Source of the DNA: Chlamydiota bacterium
GTDB taxonomy: Bacteria; Chlamydiota; Chlamydiia; Chlamydiales; Rhabdochlamydiaceae
Length of the DNA stretch: 42,397 nucleotides
Direction: 5' to 3'
NCBI GenBank assembly: GCA_013288005.1
Contig: JABDCS010000015.1
Coordinates: forward strand, 1-42,397
Shown here: piece after piece, positions 16,320 to 26,566 of the stretch
How positions within the stretch are numbered: the stretch's first letter is position 1
Layout: every line of letters starts with the position of its first letter
Translations under genes and position numbers: made by a program
The notes under the pieces: model-generated
The model's input: the letters and a program-made list of their open reading frames with translations, nothing else
Told to the model about the DNA's origin: nothing
The model's database searches: none

Positions 16320-19300
16320 TTAAATAGGAATGCGATTAAGAGTGCGGCCTGCAGCGTGTAGAAGGGGCAGTTCTTTATCGATGAGTTCATTGCCTGCAAA
16401 ACCAACAAATACACCTTTAGTGAGTTGTGGAACGAGATGTTCTTGAACGGCTTTGATGACTTCTGCTTTTTGCATATGGAGAAGTTGATCTCGGTAGTGC
16501 TGGCGAATAACTGCTGTTCTTCCATCCCGCCACCATGAATAGGCGGTGAAGGCGCGACTTCCTGGCGAAATGGGAGTATCGAATTGTTGGATTAATCCTA
16601 ATTTCGCTTCTTCGAGGTCTTCATCATCGAATCCACCACCCGATATGGCAAGGATCGCTTCATGGAAAACTTGCCAGGTCGCCAAGATATTAGGATCGCG
16701 GTAGGAGTGGAAGAAGAAATAGGCAAGTGTGGGGCTGTAAGTAGCAGAGCTTCCATAAGCTCCTCCTTTCTCGCGAATTTGGGAATGGAGGATTTTATTT
16801 TCGAAAAGTTGGCTTGCAATATGGAGGGCGGGTGCTGCGGGATCTAGCAAAGTAGGAGCATGAAAGGCTTCGCAGGTGAATGCAACTGGAGAAGCAACGG
16901 AACGTAATTGGGATCCTACATGAGGGATTACAAAATGATCTTTCCAGGTTTTTGCGGGTTTGGGCTGTAAACTATCGAGACCATAAAAATTTGCTTCGAT
17001 GAGCTTCTCGTAATGATTGTTGTCACAACTGAGGACAAGGTGAGGTGATTGCAAACAGAAGATCTGCTCATAGAGATTGCGTAAGAGAGTCGTTACTCCT
17101 TTAGGATCTTTGCGTGCTTGTTCGGCAATTGCGCGAATCGCATAAAAGTAATCAAGACCATGCCAAGCTTGATTGATATAACAAATAGAATTGAAGCCAC
17201 TAAGAGCTGTCTGAATCGAATAGCGGGAGGCATTGCGACCTAGACGATTCGATAAGCTTACATGAATTTGATCGATCAATTCCATCAAACGGTCCGTGTC
17301 ATCAAATCTGGCGGTAGTTGCTTCTTCGCGCAGAAGAGTAAAGAGCTCTTTTGATTTCCGCGCGAGACTTTTGCTACGGATAGTAATGCAGGGCCGTAAG
17401 GGGAGCTGTAAATCCACTTGTGGGTGGAGATTGACAAATATGTTCAAACCCCCTGTGTGGGCTTGGATGTATTCGAGATTTTCTGAGTAATCTCTGTTAC
17501 CCGCGCCTAAGTCCGGTAAGAGTGAGCAAAGAAGCTGTACATAGGGAAGGTTTTCTTGAGAAATCTCGGGAAGATCGAAGAGGAGATCTGCATATAAAAT
17601 ATGATTCGTAAAGCAGTCGTGATGGAAGATCTCTAAAGATCCATATTTTTTTTGCGATAGAGGAAAGTCGCGAATATGGGGAGGGACATCTGCAAGAGTG
17701 ACCTTAGGCAAACAATCTAACTCTTGTCGTTCTTTTTCGTTTTGATATTGAGCTAAGTCGCGAGTTTGTAAAAGTATGTGTTTTTCTTCGACAGGGGTCA
17801 AGTGCTCGCGAATTTTGATTAGTTTTTCTTTTTCTCGAGATGCCTCTTCACTGGCTAGATGAGGATCGGGATACATCGTCAATGTCACGCGATGTTTATT
17901 ATGGACCAAGTGCTTTCTTAAGAGAGAGGGGAGATAATCTGGATCTTGGATTTTCTTCACCAAATTATCGAATAGGGCATGTAAAGTTAAAGCGTTCTCT
18001 GCAGGACACCCGTGTTGTTTAGCCAAGGCCGATCTCATAAAGAGAGTAAGACCAAAGGGAATCTGATCAGAGGAGATCTCTGTTCGGGCAAATTCAATTT
18101 GGTGAATAGCGGCTTCGATGAGATTTTTGGGAAGGCCCTTTTCTGCAATTTTCTCTAGCTCTTTAAGCAAGTAGGATTCGAGCTGTTCCGTTTCATGAGG
18201 CCTGCACCCTTTACAAATGATTACATAAGGTACTTCACTCATCTCGACATCTAAAATTGCATCTGCTTGTACGCATAGGTTAGAAGCGAGTAACCGGGCT
18301 TTTAGAGGAGAAGCATCGTTGTCCATAAGAACGCAATCGAGAACAGCTAATGCTAATAATTCTTCTTGTTCTGTTAAAGGAACTGTCAGCCAACCAAACG
18401 CCTGTATCGTCTTGCGGTCTAAGGTATCGTCTTTATCAACGGGATATGCTAACAATTTACGACGTGGAGCGGTAAATCGTTTTTGGAGTAAAAGGTGGGG
18501 AATAGGAGGCTCTTGCGGTACATTCTTCAAGGCTTTTTCCGCGAGAAAATCCAGATGTTGTGTTAGCGGGATATTTCCATAAAAAAAGAATAAACAGCGG
18601 CTAGGATGATAATAGGTTTCATGGAAGTGAATGAGTTCTGCATAAGTCAAATTGGGTATTTCTTCGGGATCACCACCCGAATTATAGGCATAAGGCAAAT
18701 CGGGCATGAGTTCGGCTGTTAGCGTGTGCCAGAGTCGAGTATCGGGAGAAGCCATGCTCCCTTTCATTTCGTTATAGACGATCCCTTTGAATTCAAGAGG
18801 GCTTCCAGAGTCTTCTGGATCGGTGAATTCTAGGCGATGACCTTCTTGGATAAAGCTAAGCTCTTTGAGTTGAGGATGAAAGACAGCGTCAAGGTAAACA
18901 TCTAGAAGATTATAAAAATCTTTTTCCACCTGTGAAGATGCGGGATAGCAAGTAAAATCAGCCCCTGTAAGAGCATTCATGAAGGTGTTTAAGCTGCGAC
19001 GGCTCATCACAAAGAAAGGGTCTTTTACAGGGAATTTGCGAGAACCGCATAAAACGGTGTGTTCAAGAATATGGGCAGCACCATTGGAACTTGTCGGAAG
19101 AGTACGAAACGATAGGCAGAAAAGATTTTCAGGATCGTCATTAGCGATCTGCATCACGACAGCACCGCTGGGTTCGTGAACGAGTTCGCGTAAAGTGCAG
19201 TGTAGTTCGTCGATCGGAACGATCTTGTTTAAAACAAAATCTTGATAACGTTCGCCCACGGTCGAAAGAAAGTTCGTGTTCGTGTTCATCAACCGAGTGA

Positions 19301-19322
19301 ATTCCCTTGAAAAGGGATTCAT
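16320..19322 (-). CDS. M16C zinc metalloprotease (insulinase/PreP family)
   Basis: This 1000-residue single-chain protease is the right length for presequence-protease-like M16C enzymes. The inverted zinc motif HxxEH is at His84-Glu87-His88 (HILEHTVLCGS), and the downstream zinc ligand is probably the Glu in VYNEMKGSM. The C-terminal half holds the second pair of insulinase folds, including the REKGGAYGSSATYSP motif that binds substrate in the family. It probably degrades short peptides inside the cell, since no signal peptide is seen. Met12 is an alternative start. The gene stands alone, with 147 bp to htrA and 184 bp to nrdB. Chlamydia encodes a similar insulinase-family protein. Confidence 0.88.
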   Translation of the reverse strand: MNPFSREFTRLMNTNTNFLSTVGERYQDFVLNKIVPIDELHCTLRELVHEPSGAVVMQIANDDPENLFCLSFRTLPTSSNGAAHILEHTVLCGSRKFPVKDPFFVMSRRSLNTFMNALTGADFTCYPASSQVEKDFYNLLDVYLDAVFHPQLKELSFIQEGHRLEFTDPEDSGSPLEFKGIVYNEMKGSMASPDTRLWHTLTAELMPDLPYAYNSGGDPEEIPNLTYAELIHFHETYYHPSRCLFFFYGNIPLTQHLDFLAEKALKNVPQEPPIPHLLLQKRFTAPRRKLLAYPVDKDDTLDRKTIQAFGWLTVPLTEQEELLALAVLDCVLMDNDASPLKARLLASNLCVQADAILDVEMSEVPYVIICKGCRPHETEQLESYLLKELEKIAEKGLPKNLIEAAIHQIEFARTEISSDQIPFGLTLFMRSALAKQHGCPAENALTLHALFDNLVKKIQDPDYLPSLLRKHLVHNKHRVTLTMYPDPHLASEEASREKEKLIKIREHLTPVEEKHILLQTRDLAQYQNEKERQELDCLPKVTLADVPPHIRDFPLSQKKYGSLEIFHHDCFTNHILYADLLFDLPEISQENLPYVQLLCSLLPDLGAGNRDYSENLEYIQAHTGGLNIFVNLHPQVDLQLPLRPCITIRSKSLARKSKELFTLLREEATTARFDDTDRLMELIDQIHVSLSNRLGRNASRYSIQTALSGFNSICYINQAWHGLDYFYAIRAIAEQARKDPKGVTTLLRNLYEQIFCLQSPHLVLSCDNNHYEKLIEANFYGLDSLQPKPAKTWKDHFVIPHVGSQLRSVASPVAFTCEAFHAPTLLDPAAPALHIASQLFENKILHSQIREKGGAYGSSATYSPTLAYFFFHSYRDPNILATWQVFHEAILAISGGGFDDEDLEEAKLGLIQQFDTPISPGSRAFTAYSWWRDGRTAVIRQHYRDQLLHMQKAEVIKAVQEHLVPQLTKGVFVGFAGNELIDKELPLLHAAGRTLNRIPI

Positions 19323-19454
19323 TGTACATCCCGAATATTTTTTTGTAACCTGAACTTTACGTTTATCCTTTTCGACCTCTAATTGGGTGCTAATCCGCGC
19401 TCAATCATGAATTGAAATGAATTTAAAGAGAGCATTGTAAAATTTAGCGCTTCA

Positions 19455-19482
19455 TCGCTTTCCAGGAAGTCCTGAAAAGCGA
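19455..19482 (-). terminator. Hairpin downstream of nrdB
   Basis: The arms TCGCTTTCCAGGA (19455-19467) and TCCTGAAAAGCGA (19470-19482) pair over 12 of 13 positions with a very short loop, 25 nt past the nrdB stop. On the minus strand an A/T-rich stretch follows. It is a likely end of the nrdAB transcript. The rest of the gap to the M16C gene shows nothing else. Confidence 0.6.
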
Positions 19483-19506
19483 CATAAATTTACTTGGCTA
19501 CACCTT

Positions 19507-20583
19507 CTAAGACCAGGAAAGAGAGGCGGCTGATTGATACTCAGTTACACGAGTTTCAAAAAAGTTCTTCTCTTTTCCTAGATCTATCGTTTCGCTCATC
19601 CATGGGAAAGGGTTGCGCGAACGGTAGATAGGCTTAAGACCAATCCTTTCGAGGCGCCTATCGGCAATGTATTGTACGTACTCGCGGAACATAGTAGACG
19701 TAAGTCCCAGGATTCCGCGTGGTAGACAGTCTTGTGCATACTGGATTTCGAGTTCCACTGCTTGCTGGACCCGCTCTATGATTCTTTCTTGAAACTCTTG
19801 CGACCATAGGTGAGGATTTTCTTCCTTGATACCATTAATTAGATCGATACCGAAATTGAGGTGAATCGTTTCATCTCGCAAGATGTATTGGAATTGCTCG
19901 CCAATTCCTGTCATTTTATTTTGTCGATGGAAGGAAAGAATCATGACAAAACCACTATAGAAGAAGATTCCCTCCATAATGAGATAGAAACCGATCAGGT
20001 TTTCTAAAAACTTCTGAGCGCCTTCAGGTGTAGACGTCGTGAATCCTTCGCGCATGATGTCAGCTGTCAGCTTCATTTCAAACACATCTTTTTCGTTGAT
20101 CGTGTTGATTTCGTTGTACATGTTGAAGATTTCGCCTTGATCAAGGGCAAGCGATTCGACGATGTAGTGGAACGTATGCGTATGGATGGCCTCTTCGAAG
20201 GCTTGGCGCAAAAGATATTGCCGTACTTCGGGGTTTGTTACGTGTTTGAAGATAGCAAGCGTAATATTGTTACCAACAAGGCTTTCAGCTGTGCTGAAAA
20301 ATCCTAAGTTCCGCATGATGACGCGCTTTTCATCAGCACTAAGAACATCGGATTTCCACATCTCGATATCTTTGCTCATCGGGACTTCACTTGGCATCCA
20401 ATTATTAGCGCAACCGTTTAGGTAGTGCTCCCAGGCCCACTTGTATTTAAGCGGCATGAGCTGATTAACATCGATTTGATTATTATTGATGAGCCGCTTT
20501 TCGCTGACTTTAACTCTTTTATCTTTTCCCGCGTGAACTTCGGCTTCTGTTTGTTCAGTTAGAGTTTCTTCAAAATTAAGCAT
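19507..20583 (-). CDS. nrdB: Ribonucleotide reductase class I beta subunit, class Ic type
   Basis: This 358-residue R2 subunit makes the radical needed to reduce ribonucleoside diphosphates. ATG 20583 ([10 protein letters not shown]) is chosen because AGAGAGGA lies just upstream; an in-frame TTG at 20616 lacks support. The metal ligands are visible: Glu in [10 protein letters not shown], Glu and His in EEAIHTHTF, Glu in [10 protein letters not shown], and Glu and His in [10 protein letters not shown]. The residue four after the His, Tyr in most R2 proteins, is Phe (F138, HTHTF). This is the hallmark of the chlamydial Mn/Fe class Ic enzyme, which uses a metal centre instead of a tyrosyl radical. 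It lies 23 nt downstream of nrdA in one operon under the NrdR boxes. Confidence 0.96.
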   Translation of the reverse strand: MLNFEETLTEQTEAEVHAGKDKRVKVSEKRLINNNQIDVNQLMPLKYKWAWEHYLNGCANNWMPSEVPMSKDIEMWKSDVLSADEKRVIMRNLGFFSTAESLVGNNITLAIFKHVTNPEVRQYLLRQAFEEAIHTHTFHYIVESLALDQGEIFNMYNEINTINEKDVFEMKLTADIMREGFTTSTPEGAQKFLENLIGFYLIMEGIFFYSGFVMILSFHRQNKMTGIGEQFQYILRDETIHLNFGIDLINGIKEENPHLWSQEFQERIIERVQQAVELEIQYAQDCLPRGILGLTSTMFREYVQYIADRRLERIGLKPIYRSRNPFPWMSETIDLGKEKNFFETRVTEYQSAASLSWS

Positions 20584-20606
20584 ATGTTCCTCTCTTTTTT
20601 TTGTTT

Positions 20607-23600
20607 TTATTGACAACTCTCGCAGCCTTCTTCGAGATTGCAGACAAAAGGTTTAGTCGGCTTAGTCACTATAGGGGTAGATAGTGCTGCGGCTTCGCGA
20701 TCTACTTGGATATTACTAGAGGCGGATTGATTTTTCATCCAACGAGGCTGGAGTCCTCTTTTATTCACGTCGGTCGTAGATTTTTCGATTTGCGTAGCGG
20801 CAAGAGCGCGTAAGTAGTAATTCGTCTTGAGCCCTTTCGTCCATGAGAAAAGATACATCTGGTGCAACTTCTTACCACTTGGTTTGGCTAAGTAGAGGTT
20901 GAGAGATTGCCCCATATCGATCCATTTTTGGCGACGACTTGCGCATTCGATCAACCATTCAGGTTCGATTTCAAAAGCTGTGAGGAATGTTTGTTTAATC
21001 TCTGCAGGAATTCTCTCAATTTCTGCAATTGATCCATCAAAGTACTTGAGGTCATCAAGCATGTGGCTATCCCATAAGCCCTGTTGTTTAAGTTTAGCTA
21101 CCAAAAATTCATTAGGAATCGTGAACTCTCCCGAAAGATTGGATTTTACGAAGAGATGTTTATACATGGGTTCGATCGATTGTGTGATGCCCGTGATGTT
21201 AGAGATGGTTGCGGTTGGAGCAATTGCCATCGTATTGCTATTGCGCATACCATGCTTTTTAATTGCTTCTCGTACAGGAGTCCAATCCATGCGGCTAGAG
21301 CGGTCCATATCGAGATAATTGCCTCTTTCTTTTGCAAGTAGTTCGATCGTATCTAGCGGAAGAAGACCGCGACTCCACTTGGACCCTGGATAACTTTTGT
21401 AAGATCCTCGTTCAGCAGCTAATTCACTAGATGCGAGAATGGCGTAATAGGAAATGAGCTCCATGCTTGCGTCTGCAAATTCTACAGCAGCATGACTTGC
21501 ATAGCTGATGTTTTGCATATAGAGAGCATCTTGAAAGCCCATAACTCCTAGTCCTACAGGACGGTGACATAAGTTTGCAGCGCGTGCTTCTGGTGTGGGG
21601 TAGTAATTGATGTCGATGACATTATCGAGCATCCGTACAGCGGTTCGGATGGTGGAGCGGAGTTTTTTCTCATCGATTGTCCCATCTGATGCGATATGCA
21701 GAGGCAAGTTAATGGAGCCAAGATTACAAACGGCTGTTTCTTGTGAAGATGTGTTGAGCAAAATCTCTGTACAAAGGTTAGAAGAGTGTACAACGCCTAC
21801 ATGGTCTTGGGGAGAGCGTATGTTGGAAGGATCTTTGAAGGTAATCCATGGATGGCCTGTTTCAAACAGCATACTTAACATTTTGCGCCACAAATAAAGG
21901 GCTTCAATACGTTTGAAGAGTTTGAGCTTTCCTTCATCCGCCATTTTTTCATATTCGGTATAGCGTGTCTCGAATGCTTGACCATAGAGATCGTGTAGAT
22001 CAGGACAATCGGCAGGACTAAATAGCGTCCATGTTCCACCTTCTTGAACACGCTTCATGAATAAGTCAGGAATCCAGTTTGCTGTATTCATGTCATGGGT
22101 GCGCCGTCTCTCGTCACCTGTGTTTTTGCGCAATTCGAGAAAGTCTTCGATGTCGAGATGCCATGTTTCGAGATAAGCGCACATGGCTCCTTTTCGTTTG
22201 CCCCCTTGATTCACAGCTACGGCCGTATCATTAGCGACTTTCAAGAAAGGAATAACGCCTTGGCTCTTCCCATTCGTACCTTTAATCAATGAGCCGGTAG
22301 CTCGAACATTGGTCCAGTCGTTACCAATACCCCCTGCCCATTTGGAAAGCTGTGCATCATCCGATACTACTTTAAAGATATGAGCTAGATCATCCATGAC
22401 GGTAGAGAGATAGCAAGAAGAGAGCTGAGGATGAAGGGTGCCCGAATTAAAGAGGGTAGGCGTACTAGAGAGGTAGTGGAAACGAGATAAGAGATCATAG
22501 AATTCGATTGCTCGCTGATTGCGTTGTTCGCCTTCATTAACAGCTAATCCCATCGCAACACGCATCCAGAATATCTGGGGTGTCTCAAGTCTATAAGAAT
22601 GATCATGGATGAAATAGCGGTCATAGAGTGTTTGTAACCCTAAGTAGCCAAAAAGATCGTCACGTTGCAGCTGCATCGCTTTAGAGAGCATATCGAGATC
22701 AAATTTTTTCAACAGATCAGGGTGGACTCTGTGAATCTCAATGGCGTAATGAAGATACTCTTTGAAATAACTTCGGTGACGCGATTCAAGAGAGGGATCA
22801 GATGCGGGGAGTTTCAGGGATTCTCGATATAAGATATCTAGCAAAAGACGAGAGGCGACTTTAGAATAGGCAGGTTCCATCTCGATCTTTGAGCGTGCGG
22901 CCATGATGCAAGCTTGATCGATTTCATCTTCCTTAATCCCTTCATAAAAATTAGAAATCGCTTCTTTTGTCAATTCATCAAGAGAGACGAGTTCTTCAAG
23001 ACCACGACAGGCAAATTTAATGCGAGCGCGCAAGGATTTTTCCGTCAAATTTCCGGCTTGGCCATTGCGCAAAGTGATGGCAAATGTACTCTCTTTTTCT
23101 TGTTCTGCAGGCATGCGTGTGTCAGAAGAGTCCGAAGTTTGCTCGCCGAGGGCAGCTCGATAGAGAATGTACTCTTTTGCAACAGAGAAAAATCCTTCAC
23201 GCATGAGCTGGTATTCAATCTCATCTTGAAGGGTGTTGACAGATAGTTCGTTGCCGGATTTCGCAACACCTACAGCTTTTGCAACAATATTTTGCGTTAA
23301 CAGATTAACTGCATCGATAATCGATTGAGAAGAGGGGCCTTCACTATTTTCTGCACGACGAAACACTTCTTCAAGTGAGGAGGCGATTTTTATGGGGTTG
23401 AAACTGACAAGAGTCCCATCGCGTCTACGCACTTTGAGATTTTGAAGAGAATCTTCGCGCAAAGCCTTGTGCTGATCGCGATAAATAATGTAGTCACGAG
23501 CTACATCGTGATGTTCTCGCATTAATGTGACTTCGACAACGTCTTGAATGCCTTCTACTGTCAGGCAAGCGCCTTTTGCTGCGGCATTCAGCACTTGCTC

Positions 23601-23855
23601 GACTACTAGGTTGGTTACCTCTTCGACCGTCTCTTTGAGTTCGGAGGGAAAAGAGGTCTCCTTACTAATTTTTTTAGTGTCGCGGAACGCAGCTTCTATC
23701 GCATGCAAGATTCGTTCTCTTCTGAAGGGTACTAAAGCTCCATTGCGTTTGACAACGGTATAAGCAACATGCGGTGTGCTCTGTTGCTTTATGGGTTGAT
23801 TTTCGATAACGGCTGCTTGGCTTTCTTGGGCAGAAGAGGGACGGTTCTTTGGCAT
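20607..23855 (-). CDS. nrdA: Ribonucleotide reductase class I alpha subunit with three ATP-cone regions
   Basis: The 1082-residue catalytic subunit is much longer than E. coli NrdA (about 760) because of N-terminal regulatory cones. Cone 1 is at about 32-130 ([16 protein letters not shown]), cone 2 at about 140-235 ([17 protein letters not shown]), and a more diverged cone 3 at about 255-345. The catalytic core shows the active-site Cys in LSSCYLSTV, the NLCTE motif (Asn, thiyl-radical Cys, Glu), the second redox Cys in [10 protein letters not shown] and the Tyr pair in TNYYLRALA. The C-terminal swinging arm is CESC (Cys1078, Cys1081), which is re-reduced by thioredoxin-type proteins. ATP/dATP binding to the cones controls activity. 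It heads the nrdA-nrdB operon. Confidence 0.96.
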   Translation of the reverse strand: MPKNRPSSAQESQAAVIENQPIKQQSTPHVAYTVVKRNGALVPFRRERILHAIEAAFRDTKKISKETSFPSELKETVEEVTNLVVEQVLNAAAKGACLTVEGIQDVVEVTLMREHHDVARDYIIYRDQHKALREDSLQNLKVRRRDGTLVSFNPIKIASSLEEVFRRAENSEGPSSQSIIDAVNLLTQNIVAKAVGVAKSGNELSVNTLQDEIEYQLMREGFFSVAKEYILYRAALGEQTSDSSDTRMPAEQEKESTFAITLRNGQAGNLTEKSLRARIKFACRGLEELVSLDELTKEAISNFYEGIKEDEIDQACIMAARSKIEMEPAYSKVASRLLLDILYRESLKLPASDPSLESRHRSYFKEYLHYAIEIHRVHPDLLKKFDLDMLSKAMQLQRDDLFGYLGLQTLYDRYFIHDHSYRLETPQIFWMRVAMGLAVNEGEQRNQRAIEFYDLLSRFHYLSSTPTLFNSGTLHPQLSSCYLSTVMDDLAHIFKVVSDDAQLSKWAGGIGNDWTNVRATGSLIKGTNGKSQGVIPFLKVANDTAVAVNQGGKRKGAMCAYLETWHLDIEDFLELRKNTGDERRRTHDMNTANWIPDLFMKRVQEGGTWTLFSPADCPDLHDLYGQAFETRYTEYEKMADEGKLKLFKRIEALYLWRKMLSMLFETGHPWITFKDPSNIRSPQDHVGVVHSSNLCTEILLNTSSQETAVCNLGSINLPLHIASDGTIDEKKLRSTIRTAVRMLDNVIDINYYPTPEARAANLCHRPVGLGVMGFQDALYMQNISYASHAAVEFADASMELISYYAILASSELAAERGSYKSYPGSKWSRGLLPLDTIELLAKERGNYLDMDRSSRMDWTPVREAIKKHGMRNSNTMAIAPTATISNITGITQSIEPMYKHLFVKSNLSGEFTIPNEFLVAKLKQQGLWDSHMLDDLKYFDGSIAEIERIPAEIKQTFLTAFEIEPEWLIECASRRQKWIDMGQSLNLYLAKPSGKKLHQMYLFSWTKGLKTNYYLRALAATQIEKSTTDVNKRGLQPRWMKNQSASSNIQVDREAAALSTPIVTKPTKPFVCNLEEGCESCQ

Positions 23856-23893
23856 ACGTTGAGCTCGTTTTTTGAGGGTTTTAATACAACACC

Positions 23894-23922
23894 TAGGAGA
23901 GAAGGCTTAGGACTCTCTCCTA
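23894..23922 (-). promoter_or_regulatory. Hairpin in the nrdA leader
   Basis: Perfect 9-bp arms TAGGAGAGA (23894-23902) and TCTCTCCTA (23914-23922) enclose an 11-nt loop, 39-67 nt upstream of the nrdA start. The structure touches NrdR box 1. On the mRNA both purine- and pyrimidine-rich arms are present, and the former resembles a ribosome-binding site. A role is not established. Confidence 0.45.
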
Positions 23923-23967
23923 CTACATCTAGTAGCGGCTTTCGGGCTTATACACTATATATTGTGT
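23920..23967 (-). promoter_or_regulatory. Tandem NrdR boxes upstream of nrdA
   Basis: Box 2 (23952-23967) reads ACACTATATATTGTGT, a full match to the NrdR consensus ACACWATATATWGTGT. Box 1 (23920-23935) is the degenerate palindrome CTACTACATCTAGTAG. The centres are 32 bp apart, about three helical turns, as in known NrdR operators. NrdR is the ATP-cone repressor that senses dATP/ATP and silences nrd genes, and Chlamydia encodes one. TATAGT/TATAAG within and beside box 2 on the minus strand could be the -10 element, so bound NrdR would cover the promoter. Confidence 0.8.
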
Positions 23968-24104
23968 TTGTCTTTTTTTTCGTCCACAAAAAAACGGCCT
24001 TAATTTTTTTTTAAAAATTCCCTGACTTAACATTTTGAACACCAGCATAATCCTGTAATAAATTTTTTGAGAAAAATGAAACCGTTTGGGGTTTTGCAGT
24101 TTTT

Positions 24105-24113
24105 TGCTACACT
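24105..24113 (+). promoter_or_regulatory. Candidate extended -10 promoter of pssA
   Basis: TGCTACACT is an extended -10 (TGn then TACACT at 24108-24113), 31 bp before the pssA start. A convincing -35 box is absent, which is acceptable for an extended -10 promoter. This is motif evidence only. Confidence 0.4.
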
Positions 24114-24144
24114 GAAAAATAAAAAATCCTCAAATTAAGGTTTC

Positions 24145-24984
24145 ATGCGCCGCGTCAATTTTCTTCTCAATATTATCACCGCTTTCGGGCTGGCTTGTGG
24201 ATTGTTTGTTATCTTCAAAGTCAATATGACAGGTCCTGGCTTGACAACCTTTCATATGCTTTACATTTCGGCATTTTTACTTTTGCTTGCTGCTTTTGCA
24301 GATGTCTTGGATGGAGCCATTGCAAGAATTATCCGAGCGGAGAGTGAATTTGGTTTTATGTTTGACACTTTGGCTGATGCGGTTTCTTTCGGAGTAGCTC
24401 CTTCTGTTCTATTTTTGAAAACTCTCTCTTTGGAACAGGGGACAGGATTGTCTTTTTTTGCGACGACAGGTGCGATGCTTTTTTCGATATGCGGTATCTT
24501 GCGACTTGTCCGCTTCAACGTTAAAGCCAATGAAGTGAAAGGAAATGCTGTTGCCGCAGCCGCCTATAAAAAGCACTTCACGGGTTTGCCTATCCCTCAG
24601 GCCGCTATGTCGGCTGTCGCGGCTAACCTTTTTCTTTTGTCACCATGGGCAATTGAATGGTTTCCGCTAACCGAGAGTTTAAGAGCCATTGTTCTGACGT
24701 GTATTATGATGATCCTTGGGTATCTCATGATTAGTCGATGGAAATTTCCGAGTCTAAAAGCCCTTGAATTTCGCGTTCCCTCTTTTCAGCTCGTTTTTCT
24801 CACCGTTCTCCTCGCTATTTTTATTCTTTATGGGGTTCTTTATTACTTCCCCATCATGTTGCTCATCGCATGTTGGGGCTATATTGTTACTTCTGCGGTG
24901 CTTTCGGTTATTCGCCTCATTGCAGGCAAAAAATCGAAAACACTCGTCGACTTTGAACCTGATCCCGAAGAATCGGATGAGTAG
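24145..24984 (+). CDS. pssA: CDP-diacylglycerol-serine O-phosphatidyltransferase
   Basis: This 279-residue inner-membrane enzyme condenses CDP-diacylglycerol with L-serine to give phosphatidylserine, the precursor of phosphatidylethanolamine. The CDP-alcohol phosphotransferase signature is complete: D53 and D56-G57 (DVLDGAIAR), Ala-Arg61, Gly70, Asp74 and Asp78 (GFMFDTLAD). The spacing is exactly that of the family (DGx2ARx8Gx3Dx3D). About eight hydrophobic helices follow. The length and the following SFGVAPSVL stretch are typical of PssA rather than PgsA. The C-terminus is charged and acidic. It is divergent from nrdA and convergent with comM. Confidence 0.92.
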   Translation: MRRVNFLLNIITAFGLACGLFVIFKVNMTGPGLTTFHMLYISAFLLLLAAFADVLDGAIARIIRAESEFGFMFDTLADAVSFGVAPSVLFLKTLSLEQGTGLSFFATTGAMLFSICGILRLVRFNVKANEVKGNAVAAAAYKKHFTGLPIPQAAMSAVAANLFLLSPWAIEWFPLTESLRAIVLTCIMMILGYLMISRWKFPSLKALEFRVPSFQLVFLTVLLAIFILYGVLYYFPIMLLIACWGYIVTSAVLSVIRLIAGKKSKTLVDFEPDPEESDE

Positions 24985-25030
24985 GGTTAGACACTCTTAA
25001 AATGGTGAAAAAACTTTCAGAACACCCCTC

Positions 25031-26542
25031 TTATTTAAGGCTGCGAAAGCTGCTTGCTTCAAGAAGATGCTCCTCTCTCAGGGAGGGGGATCCAGATAAA
25101 TCGGCGATGGTTCGCGCTACTTTCAAAAGCCGGTGATAGCTGCGCATCGAAAGTCCCAGCGATTGCATCGCTTGATGGATAAAATTTTGACAGGTTGTGT
25201 CCAGAGCTGCAAATTTTGCAATCTCAGTTTGTCGCATATTGCTGTTGGTGCGTCCTTTTCCTAATCTTTCTTCTTGGACTTTGCGCGCTTCTAATACGCG
25301 TGCCCGAACTTGGAGAGAACTTTCAACAGCTGTCGTTTTTTGTATTTCGTGGAAAGGGATTACAGGGACTTCAACTTGCATATCAATACGTTCTAATAAT
25401 GGGCCTGAGATTTTAGATCGATAACGCGCAATTTGAAGCTCAGTATCTCGACAGGTTTTTTGAGGGTGGCCGAGATACCCACAAGGACAGGGGTTCATAG
25501 CAGCAATAAATAGACAGCGTGTCGGAAAGGTAGCTGTTCCAGTTGCTCGAGATAGAGTAACAGTTCCATTCTCTAAAGGCTGTCGCAAAGCTTCCAAGGT
25601 TGCACGTGCAAATTCAGGTAATTCATCTAAGAATAAAATGCCTTGATGAGCCAAAGAGAGTTCTCCAGGTTTGAGATGGCTTCCGCCGCCTACAAGTCCG
25701 ATGGTGCTAATCGTATGGTGGGGTGCGCGAAAAGGCCGCATGCGGGCTCGAGAATTTTTAGCAGAGAGTAGGCCGGCTACCGACTGAATAGTCATTACCT
25801 CAAGTGTTTCATCTGTAGAAAGAGGAGGGAGAATACCGCCTAATGCTTTTGCTAACATTGTTTTACCCGTTCCAGGGGGGCCATAGAGCAAAATATTGTG
25901 ATTGCCTGCTGCCGCAATTTCTAAAGCGCGCTTTACATGCATTTGCCCTTTTATTTCCTGTAGATCGAGATCAATGGTTATAGGAAGCTCTTGTTCATCG
26001 GCAATAATTGGTGGTGCTGGATAAGCTGCTGGGTTTCTTAAGAACTGACAAGCATCAAACAAGGTCTCTACTCCTATAACCGAAATAGGTAGAGAATATA
26101 GTTCGCTAACATTCTCTTTAGGAAGGATGATTCCTTTTTTGCCGAGCTGTCGAGCCAACTGACCTGCAGCCAATGCTCCACGAATAGGCCTTGTGGACCC
26201 GCTTAATGAGAGCTCTCCAATACAGAGATAATCGCTTAAATTTGCCGTCCCGAGCTCTCCGGATGCTTGGAGAATTCCTAAAGCGATAGGAAGATCGTAA
26301 AAGGCTCCTTCTTTTTTTATCGCAGCAGGAGCCAAATTAATCGTACAATTGAAAGGCGGTAACGAAAAATTAGAATTTCGCATAGCGGTGAGAACGCGAT
26401 CTTTTGATTCCTTTACAGCTAAATCGGGAAGACCTACAAGAACGAGTTGCGTTTTGTCCGAGGGTTTATGATCGACTTCCACATCGATTGCAATAGCTTC
26501 AATACCTAAGAGTGCAGAAGAAAAAACACGAGCAAGGGGCAT
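25031..26542 (-). CDS. comM: ComM/YifB-type AAA+ ATPase (Mg-chelatase-like)
   Basis: The 503-residue protein has the standard YifB/ComM layout. An N-terminal Lon-type S5 fold covers residues 1-165 (VEVDHKPSDKTQLVLVGLPD). The AAA+ domain has Walker A at 221-228 (GPPGTGKT), Walker B in ILFLDELPEF and a Cys-rich MNPCPCGYLGHPQKTC insert typical of the family. The C-terminal Mg-chelatase helical domain ends MRSYHRLLKVARTIADL. In transformable bacteria ComM is a hexameric helicase that extends heteroduplex joints during natural transformation. Whether that applies in this organism is unknown. The DUF455 gene lies 24 bp upstream on the same strand, so they probably share a transcript. Confidence 0.92.
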   Translation of the reverse strand: MPLARVFSSALLGIEAIAIDVEVDHKPSDKTQLVLVGLPDLAVKESKDRVLTAMRNSNFSLPPFNCTINLAPAAIKKEGAFYDLPIALGILQASGELGTANLSDYLCIGELSLSGSTRPIRGALAAGQLARQLGKKGIILPKENVSELYSLPISVIGVETLFDACQFLRNPAAYPAPPIIADEQELPITIDLDLQEIKGQMHVKRALEIAAAGNHNILLYGPPGTGKTMLAKALGGILPPLSTDETLEVMTIQSVAGLLSAKNSRARMRPFRAPHHTISTIGLVGGGSHLKPGELSLAHQGILFLDELPEFARATLEALRQPLENGTVTLSRATGTATFPTRCLFIAAMNPCPCGYLGHPQKTCRDTELQIARYRSKISGPLLERIDMQVEVPVIPFHEIQKTTAVESSLQVRARVLEARKVQEERLGKGRTNSNMRQTEIAKFAALDTTCQNFIHQAMQSLGLSMRSYHRLLKVARTIADLSGSPSLREEHLLEASSFRSLK

Positions 26543-26566
26543 AGAGCGACCTATCGATAGAGGATT

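Noticed and set aside
20584..20616. TTG start of nrdB overlapping nrdA
   Set aside because: A strong AGAGAGGA site precedes ATG 20583, and family proteins align from there.
20899..21341. Plus-strand open frames inside nrdA
   Set aside because: Antisense shadows of a strongly conserved gene, with no independent support.
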